This document shows, piece after piece, positions 1-7,655 of a stretch of DNA of 57,817 nucleotides. This DNA is from Elusimicrobia bacterium ADurb.Bin231 (GTDB lineage Bacteria > Elusimicrobiota > UBA8919 > MWCF01): contig MWCF01000112.1 of assembly GCA_002069855.1 (NCBI GenBank), positions 1-57,817 of the forward strand, in the 5' to 3' direction. A program made the translations under genes and the position numbers. The notes below the pieces were generated by a model. The model worked only from the letters and a program-made list of their open reading frames with translations. It was not told the origin of the DNA and did no database searches. The first letter of the stretch is position 1, and the number at the start of each line of letters is the position of its first letter.

Positions 1-2
1 AT

Positions 3-236
3 TACTATACCGGTTACAAAGCAACGAAAGTAGGAGAAGACACCATTATGATGGCAGAACCGGAAAAAGCACTTACGGATTACTTGTATTTTGTGTTTTT
101 AAAAAGGAAGGAGCTGAGCGAACGCCTCAAACTCACAGGGATTAATAGAAAAATATTCGCCAGCTATGCTGGCATGATACGGGAAAAAGGATTTTCCGAT
201 TGGAGTAATAATGTTATCAAGAGAATCAATAAGTGA
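3..236 (+). CDS. AbiEi-type antitoxin, C-terminal part (cut by window edge)
   Basis: The reading frame is open to the left edge, so only the last 77 or so residues are visible. They contain YYTGYKATKVGEDTIMMAEP followed by EKALTDYLYF, the pattern seen in the C-terminal part of AbiEi-like 'transcriptional regulator of viral defence' proteins, where the stretch before EKAL.D..Y follows the winged-helix and beta region. In known AbiE systems AbiEi binds its own promoter and neutralises the AbiEii nucleotidyltransferase (a type IV toxin-antitoxin). The stop lies 26 bases inside the next gene, so the two are probably translationally coupled. The assignment depends heavily on the downstream partner; the DNA-binding N-terminus lies outside the window. 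Confidence 0.7.
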   Translation, partial: YYTGYKATKVGEDTIMMAEPEKALTDYLYFVFLKRKELSERLKLTGINRKIFASYAGMIREKGFSDWSNNVIKRINK

Positions 237-933
237 AATAGCTGCCAAAAATCAGACGGGCGAACTTAATGTTCTCCGGGAGTATTTCCAGCATGTCTTT
301 CTGGCAAACTTATACCGTACCATCGGCACAGATAAAATCGCTTTTAAAGGCGGAACTGCGTTGCGGATCGTTTATAACAGCCCCCGCTTTTCCGAGGATC
401 TGGATTTTTCAAGCGCTATTAAACCATATCACTTAAACGGGATATTGGAAGAAACAATCGCAAAAATAAAATATGAGGGGTTCGATTTACAGGTAAATGA
501 ATCCAAAGAAACTTCCGGCGGGTTCCTCGCTATATACGAATTCAGCGCACACGGTTGGAACATTAGAGTCGAATTAAACATATCGGCGCGGCAAAAGGCA
601 GGCGCGGTAAAAAGCAATACCGTTTTAATAACAACGCCTTTATATCCGCCGTATACAATCGTCGCTCTGGACGAAAAGATATTGATTAAGGAGAAAATAG
701 AGGCCTTGGTATATAGAAAAAAACCGAGGGACATATTCGACCTTTATTTTATATTGCGAAACAGGATGGCTATTTCAGAAATACTGCCGTATAAAAACAA
801 AATAGAAGATGTTTTAGCCAATACTGATGAAAAGTCATTAAACAGGGAACTGAAAATCTTTTTGCCGAGAAATTACAGAAACATACTGACCGGCTTTCTT
901 CCAAAATTAAAAAATGAACTTAAAAAGTTATAA
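211..933 (+). CDS. AbiEii-type nucleotidyltransferase toxin
   Basis: The protein has 240 residues and the nucleotidyltransferase signature of the AbiEii/COG2253 family: KGGTALR at residues 46-52, SEDLDF at 61-66 (metal-binding DxD-like motif), ELN at 121-123 and the basic helix EKIEALVYRKKPRDIFDLYF at 161-180. Known AbiEii/MenT enzymes add nucleotides to tRNA or otherwise use GTP/CTP to stop growth in phage-infected cells. The length matches the compact end of the family and all core motifs are present, so the enzyme looks intact. The start overlaps the antitoxin end by 26 bases. It lies 30 bases upstream of a tyrosine recombinase, so it is probably cargo of an integrated element. Confidence 0.85.
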   Translation: MLSRESISEIAAKNQTGELNVLREYFQHVFLANLYRTIGTDKIAFKGGTALRIVYNSPRFSEDLDFSSAIKPYHLNGILEETIAKIKYEGFDLQVNESKETSGGFLAIYEFSAHGWNIRVELNISARQKAGAVKSNTVLITTPLYPPYTIVALDEKILIKEKIEALVYRKKPRDIFDLYFILRNRMAISEILPYKNKIEDVLANTDEKSLNRELKIFLPRNYRNILTGFLPKLKNELKKL

Positions 934-963
934 AACCATTTTTTATTCGTAAGGTGAAAAAAT

Positions 964-2080
964 ATGTCATTTCTCGTTAAACGAAACAAAAAATATCATC
1001 TATGCTGGTATCAAGGCAAAAAGGTATGTCCCGCTTGTAACGGTGAAAAAATTATAGAAGATAAACCGTGTAAGCGGTGCCAAGGGCACTGGAGAGGTAT
1101 ATCAAAAAAAATGGAAAACTCTTTCGTCCGACCGGCAAACAGCCCTTGATTACAAAGCGGAGTTTGAGGCGAAACTTCGCAGAAATGAGCTCGGATTACG
1201 GGATACAAAGAAAACATGGGCATCTTTCGTTGAAGAATACTTAGCTTACAGCAAAACAAATAAGGCGCCAGGGACATATAATCTCGACAAATCTGCGCTA
1301 ACAAATTTTACCAATATACTTAGAATAGTATCCCTTAAAGATATAACGCCACAGCAGATTGAAAGATTCAAGCAAGAGCGATTAAAACCGACCAGAGAAA
1401 ATAAAAAAACGCTCAACTCCCCCACCACCGTAAATATCGATTTTAGATCAATCAAATCCGCTTTATCAAAAGCGGTCCAGTGGGGTTATCTTGATAATAA
1501 TCCTGCAAAATATGTGAAGGATATTAAAGTTTCTAAGGAAAAGCCGAGATTTTTAAGCAATGAAGAAATAAAGAAATTACTTGATTCAGCCGATGAACAA
1601 ATGAGTGAAATAATCAAAACATTGGTACACACGGGACTTCGCATATCGGAGTTAATAAATCTGCGGTGGGCCGACGTCGATTTGACAAGAAAAGAAATTG
1701 TCATTCAATCACACGACAATTTTCGTCCGAAAAGCTCTCATTTTAGACACATCCCCCTTCCTGATAAGTTTTTTACTGTATTTTGCGGCAATGGCAGGGA
1801 TAAAACCGGTTATGTTTTTACGAATGGCAATTCTGAAAAGTTAAAAATACGCGGATTAGAAGAAAGGTTTCAAAAGGTAAGAGCAAAGTCGGGTATAGAG
1901 CACTTTACGCCTCACGATTTACGCCATACTTACGCAAGCCATCTTGCTGAGGCAGGAGTTGACTTGCTCACTATAAAAGAACTTTTAGGCCATTCCAGTA
2001 TCACTACCACAATGATTTATGCCCACCTAACAAAAAGGCATCTCAAGGATGCCGTGAATAAACTTAATTTCGATTTATAG
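964..2080 (+). pseudogene. Tyrosine recombinase/integrase with zinc-knuckle N-terminus, frameshifted
   Basis: An AAGGTG ribosome site precedes the ATG. The first frame reads about 50 residues with CPAC at 22-25 and CKRC at 36-39 (C-x2-C-x10-C-x2-C), then leaves frame in a run of eight A at 1104-1111. With seven A the reading continues without interruption (SKKWKTLSSDR) through a core-binding SAM-like domain and the catalytic domain. The catalytic residues are all visible: Arg in TGLRISEL, His and Arg in HDLRHTYASH, His in LLGHSS and the Tyr nucleophile in MIYAHL. The downstream half could also start alone near 1514, which would give a catalytic domain without the core-binding domain. The break may be a real mutation, a sequencing error in a homopolymer, or slippage. 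The gene ends directly at a probable attachment site. The zinc knuckle resembles DnaJ-type CxxCxG repeats and is not a usual part of phage integrases. Confidence 0.85.
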
Positions 2081-2099
2081 TAGCAAATTAGTAGCAAAT
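2078..2099 (+). repeat. Tandem 11-bp direct repeat at integrase end
   Basis: TAGTAGCAAAT occurs twice in direct succession (2078-2088 and 2089-2099), starting at the integrase stop codon. Short direct repeats between an integrase and the recombination site are typical of arm-type or core-flanking integrase binding sites. That role is inferred from position only. Confidence 0.55.
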
Positions 2100-2126
2100 A
2101 CTAAATTCTACCGTCTGAGAGTTATA

Positions 2127-2168
2127 AGATTTACAGTCTGTTGCTTTTGGCCGCTCAGCCACCTACCC
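2127..2168 (-). other. 5' half of tRNA-Tyr(GUA); probable attachment-site remnant
   Basis: Read on the minus strand from 2168, the sequence gives a 7-nt acceptor 5' strand (GGGTAGG), a D-arm GCT-loop-AGC with GAGCGGCC, and an anticodon loop CTGTAAA with anticodon GUA at 2132-2134. The match to tRNA-Tyr stops after ATCT: the 3' side of the anticodon stem no longer pairs beyond three pairs, and no variable arm, T-loop (GTTCGAATCC) or acceptor 3' strand follows. This is what remains when recombination within the anticodon arm separates the two halves of a tRNA. The integrase end lies about 47 bases away. Confidence 0.75.
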
Positions 2169-2421
2169 ATTTGCGTCTCAATTCAAGTTTCTAAAATTAT
2201 AAAAACCTGCACTAAAATTTCAATGGTATATTATTCCAATCTTTTTCAATACCGATTCACTGATTGAAAATAATGCTTTAAATAAAAATCAAAGTTTCTC
2301 TTTCAATTATGGATTTTATAAAATTATTTCTTCCTTGTCAAGTTTAGGTTAGAAAATTAGGATATAAAACCTGTATATAAGAAATTAAAATAAAATTGAC
2401 TAAAAAGAAACTGCCACGCAA

Positions 2422-4158
2422 TTATATATTATTTAACGAGTGTTCTTGACGCAAAATACTTAAAAAATCCTGTAAATTATAGGTAACTGTCTCGCGACTG
2501 TGATAAGTCCTTACAGCAACGGTTCCCGAAGAAACTTCTTTATCCCCCAGAACTATAATATACGGAATTTTTTCCATCTGTGCTTCTCTTATTTTCAACC
2601 CGAGTTTTTCATTTCTTAAATCCATTTCTACTCTGTATCCTGACAAAGCGTCCCTTACTTTATCCGCATACTTATTCTGCGCATCAGTAATTGTAAGAAT
2701 CTTTATTTGTACGGGAGCCAGCCAAAAAGGAAAAGCTCCGCCATAGTGTTCAATAAGCACTCCGAGGAATCTCTCCAAAGAGCCCAAAAGCGCCCTGTGA
2801 ATCATATAAGGTCTAACCCTTTTACCGGACTGATCCATATATGTCATATCGAAACGTTCCGGCTCGTTAAAGTCAAACTGTATAGTTGAACACTGCCACT
2901 CCCTGTTTAACGCATCTTTGATTTTAATGTCTATTTTAGGACCGTAAAACGCGCCGCCGCCTTCGTCAACAGTGCATAAAAGATTTTCCGCCTTAATAGC
3001 CTCTTCAAGCGCCTTTATAGCGTCATTCCACATCTTATCATCGCCGACGGATTTTTCTTTGGGTTTTGTCGCTAAATAAAAATTGAAGTCCCTGAATCCA
3101 AACGCATTAAGCGTATTTATGCAGAACTTTAACACACGTCTGATTTCTTCAGGCATCTGTTCAGGAGCGCATATTATATGCGCGTCATCCTGAGTAAATC
3201 CTCTTACGCGCAAAAGCCCGTGCAATACACCGCTTTTTTCATAGCGATACACAGTCCCCAACTCAGCCCACCGCAACGGCAGGTCGCGATAGGAATAAAG
3301 ACGCGATTTATATATCATAATATGAAACGGACAATTCATAGGTTTAACATAAAAATCCTGACCGTCCACATCCATAGGCGAATACATATTTTCTTTGTAA
3401 AAATCCAGATGCCCGCTCGTTTCCCAAAGTTTTCCAAGTCCTATGTGAGGAGTAAAAATGAGGTCATAGCCACTGGATAAATGTTTAGAACGCCAGTAAT
3501 CTTCAACGATCACCCTTATCCGCGCGCCTTTAGGATGCCATAATACGAGTCCGGGACCCACTTCATCCTGTATCGAAAACAAATCAAGCGCCTTGCCGAG
3601 TGTCCTGTGATCTCTTTTTTTTGCCTCTTCCAATCTTTTTAAATACTCGGCAAGCTCTTCTTTCGTATTGAATACAGTACCGTATATCCGCTGAAGCATT
3701 TTATTTTTTTCAGAACCGCGCCAGTACGCCCCTGCTATTGAAAGAAGCTTGAAATATTTTATTTTACCTGTGGATTCTAGATGCGGACCGCGACAAAGGT
3801 CCGTAAATGTGTCATGTTTGTAAAAGCTTATAGTACCGTCTACGAGATCATTTATAAGTTCTATTTTATAAGGTTCATTCAACTTTTGAAAATATTCAAG
3901 AGCTTCTTTTTTGGGAATTTCGGAACGGACAAATTTATGATCTCCGGAAATAATTTCTTTCATCCTGTTTTCAATTTTAACAAGATCCTCAGGGACAAAG
4001 TTTTGAGGAGTGTCGAAATCGTAATAAAATCCGTCGTCTATAGCTGGACCTATTGCGATTTTTGTTCCGGGAAACAGATCGCATACAGCCTGCGCCATTA
4101 CATGAGAAGTTGAATGTCTGAGTGTTTCAAGATCTATCATCGAATTGTTATTGGCCAT
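2422..4158 (-). CDS. thrS: Threonyl-tRNA synthetase lacking the TGS domain
   Basis: The enzyme charges tRNA-Thr in the cytoplasm. It has 578 residues, about 60 fewer than the usual bacterial enzyme. The protein opens directly on the editing domain (HSTSHVMAQ, with His15 and His19) and carries CRGPH of the same domain. The class II catalytic core is complete: motif 1 region near VIVEDYWR, zinc-site Cys in VKPMNCPFH, motif 2 in RWAELGTVYRYEKSG, and motif 3 in RPYMIHRALLGSLER, followed by the anticodon-binding domain (LAPVQIKILTI). No upstream in-frame extension that could encode a TGS domain is seen, so the short form looks genuine. It stands alone between the tRNA-Tyr remnant and a tRNA group. 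Confidence 0.95.
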   Translation of the reverse strand: MANNNSMIDLETLRHSTSHVMAQAVCDLFPGTKIAIGPAIDDGFYYDFDTPQNFVPEDLVKIENRMKEIISGDHKFVRSEIPKKEALEYFQKLNEPYKIELINDLVDGTISFYKHDTFTDLCRGPHLESTGKIKYFKLLSIAGAYWRGSEKNKMLQRIYGTVFNTKEELAEYLKRLEEAKKRDHRTLGKALDLFSIQDEVGPGLVLWHPKGARIRVIVEDYWRSKHLSSGYDLIFTPHIGLGKLWETSGHLDFYKENMYSPMDVDGQDFYVKPMNCPFHIMIYKSRLYSYRDLPLRWAELGTVYRYEKSGVLHGLLRVRGFTQDDAHIICAPEQMPEEIRRVLKFCINTLNAFGFRDFNFYLATKPKEKSVGDDKMWNDAIKALEEAIKAENLLCTVDEGGGAFYGPKIDIKIKDALNREWQCSTIQFDFNEPERFDMTYMDQSGKRVRPYMIHRALLGSLERFLGVLIEHYGGAFPFWLAPVQIKILTITDAQNKYADKVRDALSGYRVEMDLRNEKLGLKIREAQMEKIPYIIVLGDKEVSSGTVAVRTYHSRETVTYNLQDFLSILRQEHSLNNI

Positions 4159-4421
4159 TTTATTTTTCCGTTTTCATTAAGATAATCTTTATTTTCAACC
4201 TTTATAAATCGATTTCAATTTTATATAAACCAACCTTCTGCAGCTTATGGTTTTACAAATTTATTGAAGCATTTAAAATAAACTGGCTCACTGAATTATC
4301 TTGTGAGCCGGACCATTTTACGCACCGCCAGATACATCTTTACGAGATCACAAATTAAATTTTATCGATTCTGTTAAAAACTCTCTCCGTATCGCGATGC
4401 CGGACTTAATTTCAAAAAAAA

Positions 4422-4495
4422 TGGGCGGTACAGGATTCGAACCTGTGACCCCTTGCGTGTCGAGCAAGTACTCTAACCAACTGAGCTAACCGCCC
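4422..4495 (-). tRNA. tRNA-Val(GAC)
   Basis: A 74-nt cloverleaf is read on the minus strand: acceptor GGGCGGT pairing with ACCGCCC, D-arm GCTC...GAGT, anticodon arm CTTGC-TCGACAC-GCAAG with anticodon GAC (4459-4461), and T-arm with GGTTCGAATCC. The discriminator is A. CCA is not encoded. Confidence 0.95.
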
Positions 4496-4575
4496 AAGAG
4501 ATCAATTACAAATTAAGTAAGGGAAATTACAAATAATACCTTACGAATTCCTTTTTAAATCTTACTTTTAAAACA

Positions 4576-4647
4576 AGGTGCGGGCCGGACTTGAACCGGC
4601 GTATAGCAGTTTTGCAGACTGCGGCCTTACCACTTGGCTACCGCACC
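4576..4647 (-). tRNA. tRNA-Cys(GCA)
   Basis: A 72-nt cloverleaf on the minus strand has acceptor GGTGCGG, anticodon arm GCAGT-CTGCAAA-ACTGC with anticodon GCA, and T-loop GTTCAAGTC. The discriminator is U, as expected for tRNA-Cys. Confidence 0.95.
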
Positions 4648-4660
4648 GGATATAATAAAA

Positions 4661-4724
4661 TAAGTAGTAAGTATTTAGTAGCGAGTAGTGAAACAGGCAA
4701 ATTTATTGACCGGCTTGCTACTTA
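4661..4724. repeat. Imperfect inverted repeat between tRNA-Cys and tRNA-Gly
   Basis: TAAGTAGTAAG at 4661-4671 is complementary to CTTGCTACTTA at 4714-4724 in 10 of 11 positions. The segment between them is built of AGTA/AGTG-like units. It does not overlap either tRNA and could be a small palindromic or simple-repeat element, or a processing hairpin. Confidence 0.4.
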
Positions 4725-4735
4725 CAAAATTAATA

Positions 4736-4807
4736 AGCGGGCGATGGGGTTCGAACCCACGACCTTCTCCTTGGCAAGGAGACATTCTACCACTGAACTA
4801 CGCCCGC
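4736..4807 (-). tRNA. tRNA-Gly(GCC)
   Basis: A 72-nt cloverleaf on the minus strand has acceptor GCGGGCG pairing with CGCCCGC, anticodon arm CTCCT-TGCCA-AGGAG with anticodon GCC, T-loop GTTCGAACC and discriminator U. Confidence 0.95.
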
Positions 4808-4881
4808 TTTATTTTAAAATTTTATTAAATAAAGAATATTTTGTCAAGATATTCTCAAAGAGCTTGAGTTCAAAAAAAATT

Positions 4882-5463
4882 TCAGAATCTTGCCACAGCG
4901 CCTATCCCGGGAAATAATTTCGAATGAGAATCAGCCATTATAATCGCTTGAGGATGTATTGATCCGCTTTCCTGCCGTTCAACGAGGCGCGGGCCTTCGT
5001 AAAAAGCTATTCCGAGTCCCACAACTGCCCCGCCTATATATCCCCATGCAGGAGCCCTGCCGAAATCGCTCCAATCGTCGGAAGACAAACAGGAAGCCAA
5101 ACCGATTACTCCTCCCACTGCCAAACCAAGCTGTCCTCCAAGACGCATATCTCTAAGAATTATGGAGCCATAACCCTTTTTGCCTTTTGATGAATCCATA
5201 ACCCCAAGAGCGATACCTCCGACTGTGCCGACTACGCTGCCGTATGCCGCTCCAAGCACTATGTCTTTTTCCTTGTCGCTATCAAGATATTTAAGATATC
5301 CCGCGCTTGTTCCAAGCATCGCCCCGAGAACAAAACCGTCCCAGCCATAACTGATTATTGACGGACTTCCTTTAGGCGCGACACCGAAAAATTCAGCGGC
5401 ATTGCATGTGGATACTTTCATCAATATCAAACAAACGGAAAGAAAACAGGAAACATATTTCAT
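4882..5463 (-). CDS. Exported glycine-zipper protein, function unknown
   Basis: The start at 5463 is chosen because AGGAGG lies 12 bases upstream and because the longer frame would run into tRNA-Leu. The 193-residue product begins with a signal peptide (MKYVSCFLSVCLILMKVSTC, cleavage probably after NA). The mature part has three Gly-rich hydrophobic segments with small-xxx-small spacing (GAMLGTSAG, GTVGGIALGV, GYIGGAVVGLGIAFYEG), the pattern of glycine-zipper membrane proteins. It may insert in a membrane or form oligomers. No enzymatic motif is visible. The gene lies between tRNA-Gly and tRNA-Leu and is probably transcribed with secG and tRNA-Leu. Confidence 0.7.
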   Translation of the reverse strand: MKYVSCFLSVCLILMKVSTCNAAEFFGVAPKGSPSIISYGWDGFVLGAMLGTSAGYLKYLDSDKEKDIVLGAAYGSVVGTVGGIALGVMDSSKGKKGYGSIILRDMRLGGQLGLAVGGVIGLASCLSSDDWSDFGRAPAWGYIGGAVVGLGIAFYEGPRLVERQESGSIHPQAIIMADSHSKLFPGIGAVARF

Positions 5464-5493
5464 TGAATTTAATTTCCTCCTAATTATAAAAAT

Positions 5494-5575
5494 TGCTGGG
5501 GGCGGGACTTGAACCCGCATTCCTTGCGGAACACGCCCCTCAAACGTGCGCGTATGCCAATTCCGCCACCCCAGC
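5494..5575 (-). tRNA. tRNA-Leu(GAG)
   Basis: An 82-nt cloverleaf with a long variable arm (GTTCCGCAAGGAAT region) is read on the minus strand: acceptor GCTGGGG, D-arm with GGCGGAATTGGC, anticodon arm CACGT-TTGAGG-GCGTG with anticodon GAG, and T-loop GTTCAAGTC. It starts 14 bases after secG, the same arrangement as secG-leuU(GAG) in Escherichia coli. Confidence 0.95.
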
Positions 5576-5589
5576 TTTATCTGTTGTAT

Positions 5590-5937
5590 TTATTTCGTTG
5601 CTGCGGGCATATCAGGTAACGACTGCTGCTGCGTTGCGGGAGGTTGTGCCTGTTGTGAAGCCGCCTGATTAACCGGAATCGTATCGGTTACAGATCTCAT
5701 CTTCGCGCGCGACGCTACGATCGTCAATAATAAAGACGTTACCATAAAAGCCACAGCCATAGTAATGGTTATTTTTCTTATAACTAACGGAGTGGAAGTT
5801 CCGCCGAAAACAGCATCATTGGAAGAACCTCCGCCGAATAAACCTGAAATACCGGCACCCTTACCGACCTGCAGCAAAACTATTATAATCAGCCCCATAC
5901 ATACAACAACATGAAAAAATAAAATTATTCCGTACAT
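5590..5937 (-). CDS. secG: Protein translocase subunit SecG
   Basis: The 115-residue inner-membrane protein has two transmembrane helices (about residues 3-22 and 52-74) flanking the cytoplasmic loop GKGAGISGLFGGGSSNDAVF, the hallmark of SecG. It stabilises SecYEG during SecA-driven export. The start at MYGIILFF is chosen because AAGGA stands 5-6 bases upstream and the family begins with the first helix; the longer frame runs into apgM. The tail is rich in Gln, Pro and Ala. It follows apgM by 11 bases and precedes tRNA-Leu by 14 bases. Confidence 0.93.
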   Translation of the reverse strand: MYGIILFFHVVVCMGLIIIVLLQVGKGAGISGLFGGGSSNDAVFGGTSTPLVIRKITITMAVAFMVTSLLLTIVASRAKMRSVTDTIPVNQAASQQAQPPATQQQSLPDMPAATK

Positions 5938-5948
5938 AAAATCCTTTT

Positions 5949-7151
5949 TTATGCTCCAAATTTCAGCAATTTTCCCGCATTTGAAAGCGCTATAGGCATT
6001 ACATCCCTTGCCGGAATTTTGCCAAGTCCGCCATTTATGCAATCAATTTCATTGAAACGTTCCACTCTGTCAAACCGGCATTTCGCCGAATAAATCAATA
6101 TCGGCACAGGATGCCAGGAATGCCCGCTGATAACAGCAGGGGTGGAATGATCGCCGGTAACTATTATAACATCAGGATTTAATTCTGTCAATAGCGGCAT
6201 AAGTTTATCCACCTGTTCTATTACTTTTACTTTGCGCGCGAAATCGCCGTCTTCACCTGAAGAATCCGTCGGTTTCACATGCAAATAGAAAAAATCATAC
6301 TTTGAAAAATTTTCACGAAGAGCGCTGAATTCCGTTTCCAATGTGTCTATGGACTTTATTACTTCCATACCGCATAATCGCGCGAGACCTTTGTACATAG
6401 GATAAACAGCTATGCACGCCGGGGTTAGTTTATAGACATCCTGAAACTTGGGAAGATTTACCATCTTTGAGAAACCGCGCAAAAGGATCATATTGGCAGG
6501 ATGCTCATCCCTCAATATATCTTTTGCTTTGGAAATAAATTTGTTTACTATTCTTGCGGTTGACGATGCGGCTTGATCCGACGGGACTGCATCCATCAGT
6601 TTCAATCCTTCCTTCTGCGGATCAGAATCAAGCACTTTATCCACAAGATTCTTTCCTCTGAAAATCACGGAAAATCTGTGTTCTTTTACGGGAATCGCAA
6701 ATATTTTAGTTCCGTCTATTTCCAGCCCGTTTAATTTCGTGCACAATTCAATATTCCTTTCGGTGGATATTCTACCCGCCCTGCGATCGATTATAACATC
6801 CTTATTGTCTATCGTGCAGTAATTTCCTCTTGCTGCCATATCGTCGGCAGTAAATTCAAAATCAACGCCGAGAGTGTCGAGCAGACCGCGGCCTATTTCA
6901 TATTTCAACGGATCATAACCGAAAAGCGAAAGATGAGCTGGTCCGCTGCCTGGAGTAATCCCGCCGGAAATAGGATCTGTGAGTCCGCATATTGATTTTT
7001 TTGCCAGAGCGTCAAGATTAGGATGATTTGCGGTTTCGAGCTCTGTTTTTCCGGAATCATTCTGGCAGCCGCCGAGCCCGTCCATTACAACCATAACTAT
7101 TTTTGAATCCGTTTTCACCGTAAGCCGTTTTAAAAATTCCTGTTCTACCAT
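5949..7151 (-). CDS. apgM: Cofactor-independent phosphoglycerate mutase, archaeal type
   Basis: The 400-residue enzyme interconverts 3- and 2-phosphoglycerate with two metal ions and a phosphoserine intermediate. Alkaline-phosphatase-superfamily landmarks are visible: MDGLGGCQ near residue 22, the Ser-containing TPGSGPAHLSLFGYDP near 75-90, and C-terminal metal ligands in GDHSTP and SGHSWHPVP. It is the aPGAM form (about 400 residues, COG3635), not the 510-residue GpmI. The start at 7151 is set by AGGAG seven bases upstream. It follows the frameshifted gene at 7177-7655 by 25 bases and leads into secG. With gap and pgk nearby this covers lower glycolysis/gluconeogenesis. Confidence 0.93.
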   Translation of the reverse strand: MVEQEFLKRLTVKTDSKIVMVVMDGLGGCQNDSGKTELETANHPNLDALAKKSICGLTDPISGGITPGSGPAHLSLFGYDPLKYEIGRGLLDTLGVDFEFTADDMAARGNYCTIDNKDVIIDRRAGRISTERNIELCTKLNGLEIDGTKIFAIPVKEHRFSVIFRGKNLVDKVLDSDPQKEGLKLMDAVPSDQAASSTARIVNKFISKAKDILRDEHPANMILLRGFSKMVNLPKFQDVYKLTPACIAVYPMYKGLARLCGMEVIKSIDTLETEFSALRENFSKYDFFYLHVKPTDSSGEDGDFARKVKVIEQVDKLMPLLTELNPDVIIVTGDHSTPAVISGHSWHPVPILIYSAKCRFDRVERFNEIDCINGGLGKIPARDVMPIALSNAGKLLKFGA

Positions 7152-7176
7152 TTTTTTCTCCTGAATTATTGTAATT

Positions 7177-7655
7177 TTATATCTGTGCAAATATTACAGT
7201 ATAGTTTTTGCCGTAAACCTTGGCGCACTTGGGACATGTAGTGTACCAGAAATACATTTTCTTTATTTCTTTTTGCCGTTTGTTTTTACGTAATCGTTCA
7301 TTTCTTTTGCCCATTTGCCGGCATTTTGATAAGGGCCTTCAAAAACCTTTGTCAAAAAAGTACCGGATATCTTTTCATTCGCAGCTTCAGAAATTTCTTT
7401 GTTGACCGAGATATAGACATCGGAACTCCACATAGATTTCTCGTCTGAAAGCATAATATTGTCAGGATTTACCGCGCCGGCGGAATCTATTATTTTCATA
7501 TTTCTTACTACTACACTGCCAAAATTGAGCGGGATATGAAAGAAACTTTTTACAGAATCCTTAATGAATAATTTGTCTTTCCAAATTATCTCTTTTTTGT
7601 CCCACAATTCGGTGTTGAATTTCGGGCAGCAGCCTGTGTCTTCAATATTGTTCAT
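7177..7655 (-). pseudogene. Conserved cytosolic protein with C-terminal CPKC motif, frameshifted near the 3' end
   Basis: The frame from 7655 reads 130 residues (GCCPKFNTELW near residue 8, SFFHIPLNFGSVVVRNMK in the middle) and stops at 7263. In the -1 frame the reading continues as IKKMYFWYTTCPKCAKVYG and ends at 7177. The complete form is the C-terminus expected for a widespread family annotated only as hydrolase or hypothetical protein, with paired Cys at both ends. One extra A in the run at about 7268-7274 would restore the gene. The break site reads GGC AAA AAG AAA TAA, close to but not a perfect -1 slippery heptamer. The biochemical role is unknown; the Cys pairs could bind metal. It lies 25 bases upstream of apgM. 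Confidence 0.7.

Noticed and set aside
2101..2170. Complete tRNA-Tyr gene
   Set aside because: The T-arm, variable arm and acceptor 3' strand are absent and the anticodon stem loses two pairs; only the 5' half is present.
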